Source: Bacillota bacterium
Lineage (GTDB): Bacteria > Bacillota > Clostridia > Peptostreptococcales > Anaerovoracaceae
Length of the DNA: 64,000 nt
Direction: 5' to 3'
Assembly (NCBI GenBank): GCA_017438285.1
Contig: JAFRVY010000026.1
Coordinates: forward strand, 62,001-126,000
Shown here: positions 45,138-55,100 of the stretch, one piece after another
Numbering within the stretch: position 1 is the first letter of the stretch
Layout of the letters: the number at the start of each line of letters is the position of its first letter
Translations under genes and position numbers: made by a program
Notes under the pieces: generated by a model
What the model saw: the letters and a program-made list of their open reading frames with translations, nothing else
What the model was told of the DNA's origin: nothing
Database searches by the model: none

Positions 45138-45797
45138 ATGGACTACACAGAAAAAACATGCAGAGATTTTGTTGAATCAGTTGGCTCAAGCAAGCCGATC
45201 CCGGGCGGCGGAAGCGTTGCCGCCCTCGTAGGCGCCCTCGGCGCATCCCTGAGCACCATGGTCGCATCCCTGACCATCGGTAAGAAGAAATACATCGGGG
45301 TCGAATTCGAAATGCAGAAGAATATCGATGAGATCTACAAGATCCAGAACGAATTGCTGGACCTGGTGCAGCAGGATATCGACAACTTCGAGCCGCTGGC
45401 ACAGCTATATAAAAAGAAGGCGTCCACCCCGGAAGAAAAGGCCGCTCTCAAGGAAGCCAAGCAGAACGCACTTTACGAAGCCTGCCTCGTTCCGATGGAG
45501 ATCATCAAGAAATGCGGCAGAGCCATCGAACTGGCGCAGGAATTCGCGACCAAAGGCAACAAGGTCGTGATCGCGGACTCCGGTTCAAGCGCAGTGCTCT
45601 GCAAGGCGGCCATGCAGGCAGCCAGTTTCAACATCTACATCAACACCAACATGATGAAGGACAAAGAACTGGCAAAGAAGATCAACGGTGAGTGTACGGC
45701 GCGTATCGTATATTACGGCGCGCTGGCTGACGCGGTATTCGGTTACACGACGAATACCCTAATCAATACAGTCATCGAAACGGGACACACGATCTAA
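45138..45797 (+). CDS. Cyclodeaminase/cyclohydrolase family protein (FchA-like)
   Basis: A 219-residue FtcD-C/FchA-family protein. KPIPGGGSVAALVGALGASLSTMVASLTIGKKKY is the signature. In the purine operon the likely role is methenyl-THF cyclohydrolase, making 10-formyl-THF for PurN and PurH. A cyclodeaminase function cannot be excluded. It is a diverged paralogue of the hut-operon protein at 29132-29758. GGAGG precedes the ATG. Confidence 0.85.
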   Translation: MDYTEKTCRDFVESVGSSKPIPGGGSVAALVGALGASLSTMVASLTIGKKKYIGVEFEMQKNIDEIYKIQNELLDLVQQDIDNFEPLAQLYKKKASTPEEKAALKEAKQNALYEACLVPMEIIKKCGRAIELAQEFATKGNKVVIADSGSSAVLCKAAMQAASFNIYINTNMMKDKELAKKINGECTARIVYYGALADAVFGYTTNTLINTVIETGHTI

Positions 45798-45837
45798 CAC
45801 AATCACAGAACAGCAGTAACACAGAAAGGACAAACAC

Positions 45838-47262
45838 ATGGGTGGTTACTTTGGAGCAGTATCGTCAAGAGACGTCGTCATGGATGTCTTTTACGGCACT
45901 GATTATCATTCCCATCTTGGAACCAGAAGGGGCGGTATGGCTTTCTTTGGAGAGGAACACGGATTCAAACGCGAGATCCACAACATAGAAAGCTCGCCTT
46001 TCAGAACGAAATTTGAAGAAGCGATCGAGCACATGTCAGGCAGATCGGGAATCGGCTGCATCAGCGATACGGACCCGATGCCTTTGCTGATCCATTCCAA
46101 TATCGGCACTTACGCTATCGCTTTTGTCGGCAGAATCAACAACCAGGACAGCCTCATCAAGCAGTATCTGTCATTTAGCGGCGGACACTTCGAGGCGCTG
46201 AGCGGCGGCAGAGTCAACTCGACGGAACTGATCGCGTCACTGATCGATCAGAAGAGCGACTTCACCGACGGACTCAAGTTCGCGCAGAATATGATCGAAG
46301 GATCGGCGTCGATCCTCATCCTCAAGGAGGACGGGGCGATCCTCGCCGCCAGAGACAAACTGGGCAGAACGCCGATGCTGATCGGCAAGGACGAAGACGG
46401 CTACAGCGTTTCCTTCGAATCCTTCGCCTACGAGAAACTGGGCTACGAGACAGTCTACGAACTGGGGCCCGGCGAGATCGTGGAGATCACGAAGGAAGGA
46501 TACAAAACTCTGGCCCCGGCCGGCAAGAAGAAGTGCATCTGCGCATTCCTCTGGTCTTACTACGGCTATCCGAATTCGACCTACGAGGACGTAAACGTCG
46601 AGGAAATGAGAAACAGAAACGGTCGTCTCATGGCGAAGAACGACGCTGAAGCGGGCAAAGACTTTGACCTCGATTACGTCTGCGGCGTTCCGGATTCCGG
46701 CATCGCTCACGCCATCGGCTACTCCAACGAGTGCGGCATCGACTATGCGAGACCGTTCATCAAGTACACGCCGACTTGGCCGAGAAGTTTCATGCCGGTC
46801 AATCAGAGCGAGAGAAACCGCGTCGCCAAGATGAAGCTGGTCCCTGTACACAACCTTATCAAAGGGAAGAAACTGCTCTTTGTCGATGACAGTATCGTCA
46901 GGGGAACCCAGCTCAGAGAAACGGTCGAGTTCCTCTACGAAAACGGCGCCGAAAAAGTCCACATGAGATCCGCCTGCCCGCCGATCATGTACGGCTGCAA
47001 GTATCTCAATTTCTCCAGACAGACTTCGGACACTGACCTGATCGCCAGGAAGACGATTCTGGAGCTCGAAGGGGAAGAGGGCGAAAAGTATATCGACGAA
47101 TACAGCGACGGCAGAACCGAGAGAGGCAGGAAGCTCCGCGAACACATCTGCGAGAAGCTCCATCTGGATTCTCTCGAATATCAGAACGTCGACAACATAC
47201 TGGAAGCTATTGGCCTTGATGAATCCAGCGTTTGCACTTATTGCTGGAACGGGAAGGAATAA
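45838..47262 (+). CDS. purF: Amidophosphoribosyltransferase-like protein without N-terminal Cys
   Basis: A 474-residue PurF homologue in the slot of the first committed purine enzyme. The PRPP loop is LLFVDDSIVRGTQLRETVEFL, and GVPDSGIAHAIGY precedes it. Fe-S-type cysteines appear at CICAF, CPPIMYGC and CTYCW. The N-terminus is MGGYFGAVSSRD, where glutamine-using PurF has Cys directly after Met as nucleophile. The ATG follows AAAGGA and there is no alternative in-frame start giving a Cys. It may use free ammonia, or a different protein may supply it. Confidence 0.85.
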   Translation: MGGYFGAVSSRDVVMDVFYGTDYHSHLGTRRGGMAFFGEEHGFKREIHNIESSPFRTKFEEAIEHMSGRSGIGCISDTDPMPLLIHSNIGTYAIAFVGRINNQDSLIKQYLSFSGGHFEALSGGRVNSTELIASLIDQKSDFTDGLKFAQNMIEGSASILILKEDGAILAARDKLGRTPMLIGKDEDGYSVSFESFAYEKLGYETVYELGPGEIVEITKEGYKTLAPAGKKKCICAFLWSYYGYPNSTYEDVNVEEMRNRNGRLMAKNDAEAGKDFDLDYVCGVPDSGIAHAIGYSNECGIDYARPFIKYTPTWPRSFMPVNQSERNRVAKMKLVPVHNLIKGKKLLFVDDSIVRGTQLRETVEFLYENGAEKVHMRSACPPIMYGCKYLNFSRQTSDTDLIARKTILELEGEEGEKYIDEYSDGRTERGRKLREHICEKLHLDSLEYQNVDNILEAIGLDESSVCTYCWNGKE

Positions 47263-47265
47263 GAC

Positions 47266-48306
47266 ATGAAAGATTCAAGATCGGATGCATACGCTGCATC
47301 AGGAGTAGACATCACAGCGGGATACCAGGCAGTCAAGCTCATGAAAGAGCACGTTGCCAGGACCCAGACAAGCGGCGTCATGTCAGACGTTGGCGGCTTC
47401 GGCGGTCTCTTTGCGCCGGACATCACCGGCATGGAGGAGCCTGTTCTCGTCAGCGGAACGGACGGCGTAGGCACCAAGCTCAAGCTGGCATTCCTCATGG
47501 ACAAGCATGATACCATCGGCATCGACTGCGTTGCCATGTGCGTCAACGACATCATCTGCTGCGGAGCGAGACCTTTGTTCTTCCTGGACTACATCGCCTG
47601 CGGCAAAAACTATCCGGAAAAGATCGCCGGTATCGTCAAGGGCGTCGCGGAAGGCTGCGTGCAGTCAGGCGCTGCGCTCATCGGAGGCGAGACGGCGGAG
47701 ATGCCGGGATTTTATGATGAAGACGAATACGATCTGGCGGGCTTTGCTGTTGGAATCGTCGACAGGAGCAAGATTCTCGATAAGAAAAGCGTCAAGGCAG
47801 GCGACATCATCGTTGCCCTTCCGTCAAGCGGCGTGCACTCCAACGGCTTTTCTCTGGTGAGAAAGGTCTTTGATGTGGAGAACGCGGACTTGAAGGCACC
47901 TGTTGAAGCGTTGGGCGGCAAGAGCCTGGGCGAAACGCTCCTCACACCGACGAAGATCTACGTGAAGCCGGTCCTTTCGCTCATGGACAAGGTCAATATC
48001 AAGGCAGTGGCACACATCACCGGCGGCGGATTCTACGAAAACATCCCAAGGAGCCTGCCGGATGGGCTGACGGCGAAGATCAAGAGAGACGACGTCAGGG
48101 TTTTACCAATCTTTGATTATCTGGCACAGACCGGTGAAATCTCCGAAAGAGATATGTTCAATACATTCAACATGGGCGTCGGAATGATATGCATCATCGA
48201 TAAGGAAGATGCCTTCGAGGCAATCAGCTGTCTGGAGGAGGCAGGCGAAGACGCATACATTCTCGGCGAAGTCATAGAAGGGGAAGAAGGAGTTATATTA
48301 TGGTAA
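47266..48306 (+). CDS. purM: AIR synthetase
   Basis: A 346-residue ATP-dependent ligase closing the imidazole ring. [62 protein letters not shown] and [14 protein letters not shown] are characteristic. It lies 3 bp after purF, and its end overlaps purN by 7 bp. Confidence 0.95.
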   Translation: MKDSRSDAYAASGVDITAGYQAVKLMKEHVARTQTSGVMSDVGGFGGLFAPDITGMEEPVLVSGTDGVGTKLKLAFLMDKHDTIGIDCVAMCVNDIICCGARPLFFLDYIACGKNYPEKIAGIVKGVAEGCVQSGAALIGGETAEMPGFYDEDEYDLAGFAVGIVDRSKILDKKSVKAGDIIVALPSSGVHSNGFSLVRKVFDVENADLKAPVEALGGKSLGETLLTPTKIYVKPVLSLMDKVNIKAVAHITGGGFYENIPRSLPDGLTAKIKRDDVRVLPIFDYLAQTGEISERDMFNTFNMGVGMICIIDKEDAFEAISCLEEAGEDAYILGEVIEGEEGVILW

Positions 48307-49637
48307 AGACAAGGATCGCCGTACTGATCTCCGGTAACGGCACCAATCTGCAGGCACTGATCGATGCGCAGGCAGACGGCGTCATCAAGCACGGCCGCAT
48401 CGTTCTCGTCGTTTCGTCCAACTCCATCGCCCACGGGCTGAAGCGGGCCGAAGCAGCGGGTATCGAGACAGCGGTCGTCACGAAGAAACAGTGCGGCAGT
48501 GAGGAGGCCTTCGAAGCGAAACTGAAGGAAGTCCTCAAAGAACACAACATCGAACTCATCGTTCTGGCGGGCTTCATGAAGATCCTCAGCAAGGACTTCA
48601 CCTCGGAGTACGCGGGACGCATCATCAACGTTCACCCATCGCTGATCCCGGCCTTTTGCGGCAAGGGCTGCTACGGACTACACGTCCACGAAAAGGCGCT
48701 GGAGTACGGCGTCAAAGTCACCGGCGCCACAGTCCACTACGTCAACGAGGTGCCGGACGGCGGCAGGATCATCATGCAAAAGCCTGTCCGCGTGAAGAAG
48801 GGCGACACACCGTCCGTCCTCCAGAAGCGCGTTATGGCGGAAGCCGAGTGGCAGATACTGCCGAAGGCGACGGAGCAGGTGGCATGGAAGCTGATGAAGG
48901 AGAAAGCAGCGAAGATGGAACAGTACGAGATCAACGATATAGGAAAACTGATAAACGATAATACATATGTAGGCAGGGGCATCGTCATCGGCAGGACCAA
49001 AGGCGCCGGCAAAGCGGCCATCGCCTACTTCATCATGGGCAGAAGCGAGAACAGCAGAAACCGCGTCTTCACACTGCAGGACGGAGAGGTGTTCACCGAG
49101 CCCTTCGATGAGAGCAAGGTCGAGGACCCGTCCCTCATCATCTACGCGGCCATCCGCCAGTTCGAGAACAAGCTCATCGTCACCAACGGCGACCAGACCG
49201 ACACGATCTACGACCACCTGGCAGCGGGCAAAAGCTTCGAAGACGCCCTTGCCACCAGGACCTTTGAGCCTGACATGCCGAACTTCACGCCGCGCATCAG
49301 CGGCATGGTCGAGCTGGGCGAGGAGGAGTTCACCTACAAGATGAGCATTCTCAAGAGCATGTGCAAGACCGGCGGAAAAACAGGCAGATACTATTTCAAC
49401 TACGAATCGGAGCCCGGTCTGGGACATTTCATCCACACCTACGAATGTGACGGGAATCCGCTCCCGACCTTTAACGGAGAACCGGAGAGAGTGGAAATCC
49501 CTGACGATATAGACGACTTCACGAACAACCTTTGGAAGTATCTCGATGAGGACAATAAGATCTCACTCTACGTCAGATACATCGACGTGAAGACGGGCAA
49601 GTACGAGGAACGCATCATCAACAAGAGAGAAGGCTGA
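48300..49637 (+). CDS. Fusion of GAR transformylase (PurN) and archaeal-type IMP cyclohydrolase (PurO)
   Basis: A 445-residue two-domain protein. Residues 1 to about 200 are Pur[26 protein letters not shown] (catalytic Asn and His), and [13 protein letters not shown] (Asp). From about 205, [37 protein letters not shown] and [14 protein letters not shown] match the PurO family, which closes FAICAR to IMP. PurN uses 10-formyl-THF. The next gene is an AICAR formyltransferase without cyclohydrolase domain, so this fusion supplies the missing last step. Confidence 0.88.
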   Translation: MVKTRIAVLISGNGTNLQALIDAQADGVIKHGRIVLVVSSNSIAHGLKRAEAAGIETAVVTKKQCGSEEAFEAKLKEVLKEHNIELIVLAGFMKILSKDFTSEYAGRIINVHPSLIPAFCGKGCYGLHVHEKALEYGVKVTGATVHYVNEVPDGGRIIMQKPVRVKKGDTPSVLQKRVMAEAEWQILPKATEQVAWKLMKEKAAKMEQYEINDIGKLINDNTYVGRGIVIGRTKGAGKAAIAYFIMGRSENSRNRVFTLQDGEVFTEPFDESKVEDPSLIIYAAIRQFENKLIVTNGDQTDTIYDHLAAGKSFEDALATRTFEPDMPNFTPRISGMVELGEEEFTYKMSILKSMCKTGGKTGRYYFNYESEPGLGHFIHTYECDGNPLPTFNGEPERVEIPDDIDDFTNNLWKYLDEDNKISLYVRYIDVKTGKYEERIINKREG

Positions 49638-49680
49638 GCGCAGGGCACAGATATAGATCCAAGGACCGGAGGAAGAATCA

Positions 49681-50865
49681 ATGAACGAATTTAAACTGAA
49701 ATACGGATGCAATCCGAATCAGGCACAGGCAAGGATATACATGGAAGACGGAAGCGAGCTTCCGATCAGGATCCTCGGCGGCAGACCGGGATACATCAAT
49801 TTCCTGGATGCTTTCAATTCCTGGCAGCTGGTCAAGGAATTAAAGGAAGCAACGGGAATGGCCGCGGCGGCGTCTTTCAAGCACGTCAGCCCGACATCGG
49901 CGGCCGTGGGCAGGAAGCTTCCGGAGAAGATGAAGCGGGCCTACTTCGTCGACGACATCGAGGGACTCGACGATTCGCCAATCGCTTGCGCTTACGCCAG
50001 AGCGAGAGGAACGGACAGGCTTTGCTCCTTCGGTGATTTCATCGCCCTTTCGGATGTGTGCGACGAGACCACCGCGAGGATCATCAAGAGAGAAGTCTCT
50101 GACGGCGTCATCGCGCCGGGATACACAGAAGGCGCACTGGAGATCCTGCAGGCGAAGAAAAAGGGAAACTACAACATCATCGAGATCGATCCGGGCTATG
50201 AAGCGGGCGAGATCGAACGCCGCCAGGTATTCGGCGTGACCTTCGAGCAGAGTCACAACGACATCAGGATCGACAAGTCTCTGATGGAGAACATCGTCAC
50301 GGAGAACAAAGACCTGCCGGAGGAAGTCAAAGAGGACATGATCATCGCCATGATCGCCCTGAAATACACGCAGTCCAACTCCGTCTGCTTCGCAGAGGAC
50401 GGACAGTGCATCGGCATCGGCGCCGGACAGCAGTCCAGGATCCACTGCACACGCCTTGCTGCCGGCAAGGCAGACACCTGGCATCTGCGCCAGCACGACA
50501 AGGTTTTGAACCTGCCGTTCAAGGACAAGATCGCCAGAGCGGTCCGCGATAACGCAATCGACGGATATATCAATGAATACGAAGAGGACGTCTGTGCCGA
50601 AGGAAACTGGCAGAAGTACTTCAGAGAGCAGCCGAAACCTCTGACCAAAGAGGAAAAGCAAAGCTATCTGAGCGGCCTGACAGGCGGCGTTCTGGCATCG
50701 GATGCCTTCTTCCCGTTCAGTGACAGCATAGAGAGAGCCCGTCAGAGCGGCGTCAGCTACGTGGTGCAGCCGGGCGGCTCCGTTAGAGACGAAGAAGTTA
50801 TAGAAGGATGCAACAAGTATGGTATGGTAATGGTCTGCAACGGCGTCAGACTGTTCCACCACTAA
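49681..50865 (+). CDS. purH: AICAR formyltransferase (stand-alone)
   Basis: A 394-residue protein equal to the AICAR transformylase half of PurH. KYGCNPNQAQARIYM, SFKHVSPTSAAVG (catalytic Lys-His), SNSVCFAEDGQCIGIGAGQQSRIHCTRLA and SDAFFPFSDSIERA are typical. The N-terminal IMP cyclohydrolase (methylglyoxal-synthase fold) of ordinary PurH is absent. The function is taken by the PurO domain in the preceding gene. AGGAAG lies before the ATG. Confidence 0.92.
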   Translation: MNEFKLKYGCNPNQAQARIYMEDGSELPIRILGGRPGYINFLDAFNSWQLVKELKEATGMAAAASFKHVSPTSAAVGRKLPEKMKRAYFVDDIEGLDDSPIACAYARARGTDRLCSFGDFIALSDVCDETTARIIKREVSDGVIAPGYTEGALEILQAKKKGNYNIIEIDPGYEAGEIERRQVFGVTFEQSHNDIRIDKSLMENIVTENKDLPEEVKEDMIIAMIALKYTQSNSVCFAEDGQCIGIGAGQQSRIHCTRLAAGKADTWHLRQHDKVLNLPFKDKIARAVRDNAIDGYINEYEEDVCAEGNWQKYFREQPKPLTKEEKQSYLSGLTGGVLASDAFFPFSDSIERARQSGVSYVVQPGGSVRDEEVIEGCNKYGMVMVCNGVRLFHH

Positions 50866-50907
50866 GGAGCGCGGCGTGATTCACGCGGCGAGATGGAGCG
50901 ACGAAAT

Positions 50908-52182
50908 ATGAACATCATGGTAATTGGCGGCGGCGGTCGCGAGCACGCGATCATCAAGAAGCTGGCCGAAAACAAAAGCATAACCAGGATCTACGCCCTC
51001 CCGGGCAACGGCGGCATCGCTGCGGATGCGGAGTGCGTGGACATCAAGGCAACAGATATCGAGGGCATCAAAGCCTTTGCGCAGGAGAAGGGCGACATCG
51101 ACTATGCGGTCGTCGCGCCGGACGATCCGCTGGCGATGGGCTGCGTCGATGTGCTGGAAGGGATCGGAATCCCATGCTTCGGACCGGATGCCAAGGCGGC
51201 GGTCATCGAAGCCAGCAAAGTCTTCGCAAAGGACCTCATGAAGAAATACGGCATTCCGACGGCCACCTATGAGACCTTCGAAGACATGGACGAGGCGCTC
51301 GCTTACCTGGAAACGGCACCGATTCCGACGGTCATCAAGGCGGATGGACTGGCCCTCGGCAAAGGCGTCATCATCGCCCAAACGAGAGACGAAGCCAAGG
51401 CTGCCGTCAGGAAGATGATGGAAGAAAAAGCCTTCGGCGCGAGCGGAAGCAGGATCGTCATCGAAGAATTCCTGACGGGACCGGAAGTGTCCGTACTGAG
51501 TTTCACAGACGGCAAGGCCATCGTGCCGATGATCTCCTCACAGGATCACAAGCGCGCCCTTGACGGAGATCAGGGGCTGAACACCGGCGGCATGGGAACC
51601 GTCGCACCGAATCCGTACTACACGGAAGATGTTGCGAAGGAATGCATGGAAACCATTTTCCTGCCGACGGTCGAGGCGATGAACAGGGAAGGCAGGACCT
51701 TCAAAGGCTGTCTCTACTTCGGACTGATGATCACAGCCAACGGTCCGAAGGTCATTGAATACAACTGCCGATTTGGCGACCCTGAAACACAGGTCGTGCT
51801 GCCGCTTCTGGAGAGCGACCTGCTGACCATCATGCAGGCCGTGACCGAGCAAAGGCTTGCCGAGACAGAGGTCAGGTTCTCTGATGAGAACGCCTGCTGC
51901 GTCGTGGTCGCTTCCGGCGGATACCCGGCATCCTATGAGAAGGGCAAGACGATCAGCATCGGCGAGATGGAAGGCAAGACGGATATTTTCATCGCAGGCG
52001 CCAAGTTGGAGGACGGCGAGCTCAAGACGAGCGGCGGCAGAGTCCTCGGCGTCACGTCGGTCGCACCGACACTCAAGGAAGCCATCGACACAGCATATAG
52101 GAATGTAGAGAAGATCAATTTCGAGAAGGCATATTACAGAACAGATATCGGCAAGAGAGCCCTGGCGGTTGAAAGGAGCTAA
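50908..52182 (+). CDS. purD: GAR synthetase
   Basis: A 424-residue ATP-grasp ligase joining glycine to phosphoribosylamine. MVIGGGGREHAIIKKL starts the N domain. KADGLALGKGVIIA, VSVLSFTDGK and NTGGMGTVAPNPYY are conserved. FGDPETQVVLPLL follows. The ATG at 50908 gives the usual N-terminus; the frame is open 15 bases further. The stop lies 1 bp before the purL start. Confidence 0.95.
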   Translation: MNIMVIGGGGREHAIIKKLAENKSITRIYALPGNGGIAADAECVDIKATDIEGIKAFAQEKGDIDYAVVAPDDPLAMGCVDVLEGIGIPCFGPDAKAAVIEASKVFAKDLMKKYGIPTATYETFEDMDEALAYLETAPIPTVIKADGLALGKGVIIAQTRDEAKAAVRKMMEEKAFGASGSRIVIEEFLTGPEVSVLSFTDGKAIVPMISSQDHKRALDGDQGLNTGGMGTVAPNPYYTEDVAKECMETIFLPTVEAMNREGRTFKGCLYFGLMITANGPKVIEYNCRFGDPETQVVLPLLESDLLTIMQAVTEQRLAETEVRFSDENACCVVVASGGYPASYEKGKTISIGEMEGKTDIFIAGAKLEDGELKTSGGRVLGVTSVAPTLKEAIDTAYRNVEKINFEKAYYRTDIGKRALAVERS

Positions 52183-52183
52183 C

Positions 52184-55100
52184 ATGGTATACAGGATTTT
52201 TGTTGAAAAGAAGGAAGCCGTAGCGAACGAAGCGAAAGCGCTCCTGTCCGAGGTAAAAACATTCTTAGGCATATCGAAACTGGAAAACCTCAGGATCGTC
52301 AACAGATACGACGTAGAGGGCATCGGCGAGGAGCTCTTTGAGCAGTGCGTCAGCACCGTGTTCTCAGAGCCGCAGGTCGACGAAGTATATAAAGAGCTGG
52401 ACGCAGGAGAGGGACTCGTCTTCGCGGTCGAAGCCCTGCCGGGACAGTATGACCAGCGCGCGGATTCGGCGGCCCAGTGCATCCAGATCATCTCACAGGA
52501 AGAAAGACCGCTGGTCAAGTGCGCCAAGGTCTACATCCTCTACGGAGATCTGACGGACAGCGAAGTCGAAGCCATCAAGAAGCACGTCATCAATCCGGTG
52601 GAAATGAGGGAAGCCTCTCTCGGGATGCCGCAGACCCTGAAGATGGAATACGACACACCGGAGATGGTTGCCACTATTGACGGTTTCAGAGCAATGGGAG
52701 AGGCACAGCTCAAGGCCTTTATTCAGGAGAACGGGCTGGCCATGGACTATGACGACATTCTGGTCTGTCAGGAATATTTCAAGAGCGAAGACAGAGAGCC
52801 GACCATCACGGAGATCAAGATGATCGACACCTACTGGTCGGATCACTGCAGACATACAACATTCAACACGGTCATCGACAGCGTGGAGTTTGAGGATGAA
52901 ACGCTGCAGAAAGCTTACGAAGACTACCTCCAGACACGTGAGAAGCTGGGAAGGACCAAGCCGGTAACGCTGATGGATATCGGAACGATCGCGGCAAAAG
53001 CCCTGAAGGCAGATGGCAAGATGGAAGGGCTCGACGAGTCCGAGGAAATCAATGCCTGCACGGTCAAGATCAAGGCGGAAAACGACGGGAAGCTGGAGGA
53101 CTGGCTTTTGCTCTTCAAGAACGAGACCCACAACCACCCGACGGAGATCGAGCCTTTTGGCGGCGCTGCGACATGCATCGGCGGAGCCATCAGAGACCCA
53201 CTTTCGGGCAGAGCTTATGTATATACGGCAATGAGAATCACGGGTGCGGCAGATCCGCTGAGACCGGTGGAACAGACCATCAAGGGTAAACTGCCGCAGA
53301 GAAAGCTGGTCACATCGGCTGCTGACGGCTATTCATCCTACGGCAACCAGATCGGCGTTTCCACGGGACTCGTGCAGGAAATCTATCACGACGGATATGC
53401 GGCCAAGAGAATGGAACTGGGCGCAGTCGTCGGCGCGGCGCCTGCAGAGAACGTGGTCAGAGAACGTCCGGCGCCGGGAGACATCATTTTCCTCCTGGGC
53501 GGCAGAACGGGCAGAGACGGCATCGGCGGAGCGACAGGTTCCTCTAAATCCCATGACGAGAGCTCCCTCGAAAGCTGCGGCGCAGAGGTCCAGAAGGGCA
53601 ACGCGCCGGAAGAGAGAAAACTACAGAGACTGTTCAGAAACAGTGAGGCTTCCAGAATGATCAAGCGCTGCAACGACTTTGGCGCAGGCGGCGTTTCGGT
53701 CGCCATCGGGGAGCTGGCCGACGGACTGGATATCAACCTGGACGTGGTACCGAAGAAGTACGAAGGTCTTGACGGAACGGAGCTGGCCATCAGTGAATCC
53801 CAGGAGAGAATGGCGGTCGTCGTAGCGCCTGAAAACAGAGAGCGTTTCGAGGAACTGGCAGCCGCAGAGAATCTGGAGGCCACAGTGGTCGCTACCGTAA
53901 CGGAATCCCCGAGACTGGTCATGCACTGGAAGGGCAGCACCATCGTTGATATCGCGAGAGAATTCCTGGATTCCAACGGAGCCCAGAAGCACATATATGT
54001 CATCGCACCGAAAGCAGAACTTCCGGAGAAGGAAGTGACCGGCAGCTTCACAGAGAATTACAAAGCCCTGGCGGATGACATCAACATCTGCTCACAGAAG
54101 GGATTGTCGGAGAAATTCGATTCCACCATCGGCGCGGGCACCGTTGTCATGCCGTTTGGCGGCAAATATCAGATGACGCCGGCACAGTCGATGGTGCAGA
54201 AAGTATCCATGGAAAAGAGCAACTCCAGGACCTGCTCCATCATGTCCTGGGGATATGACCCATACATCACAGAAGCGAGCCAGTATCACGGCGCATATCT
54301 GGCTGTCGTCGATTCCATGTGCAAGCTGGCCGCTGCAGGCGGCGGCAAGGAAGCCGCATACCTGAGTTTCCAGGAGTATTTCGAGAAGCTGGGCAAGGAC
54401 AGCACTCGCTGGGGCAAGCCTTTTGCGGCGCTGCTCGGCGCTTTTGAAGCACAGATGGGACTGGAAGTCGCAGCCATCGGCGGCAAGGATTCCATGAGCG
54501 GATCCTTCGAGGATATCAACGTTCCGCCGACACTGGTTTCTTTCGCCGTTACTACGGCAGATGTGGATGATATCGTAACCAACGAGTTCAAGGCGCCGGG
54601 TCACCTGGTGCTCATGCTGGAACCGGAGCTGAACGAGGACGGCCTGCCTGATACGGATTCGCTGAAGCGGATCTTCAAGAGAATCAGGGAGATCAATGCG
54701 GACGGAGACCTGCTGGCGGCATATACGCCGGGCATAGGCGGCATCGCAGAGGCTGTCATGAAGATGTGCTTCGGCAACATGATAGGTTTTGAATTCAACA
54801 CGGACGCCGTCACTGCAGAGGGCGGCATGGACTGGTTCGTCAGGAAGCTGTTCAACAAGGATTACGGCGCATTCATTCTGGAGGTTGCCGACGGAAGCAC
54901 GGCGGGCATCTGCGTTGCGGACGACCTGACCGGCGACATCAACGGATTCAAGAGCACCTTCCTCGGCAGAACCACTGAAGCGGCTGAAATCAAATGCGGC
55001 AATGAAAAGGTTGATCTGGCGGAACTTCTGGAAATCTATGAAGCCAAGCTGGAACCGGTGTATCCGTGCAACATAGAGACAGCGGCGCAGTCGATTCCGG

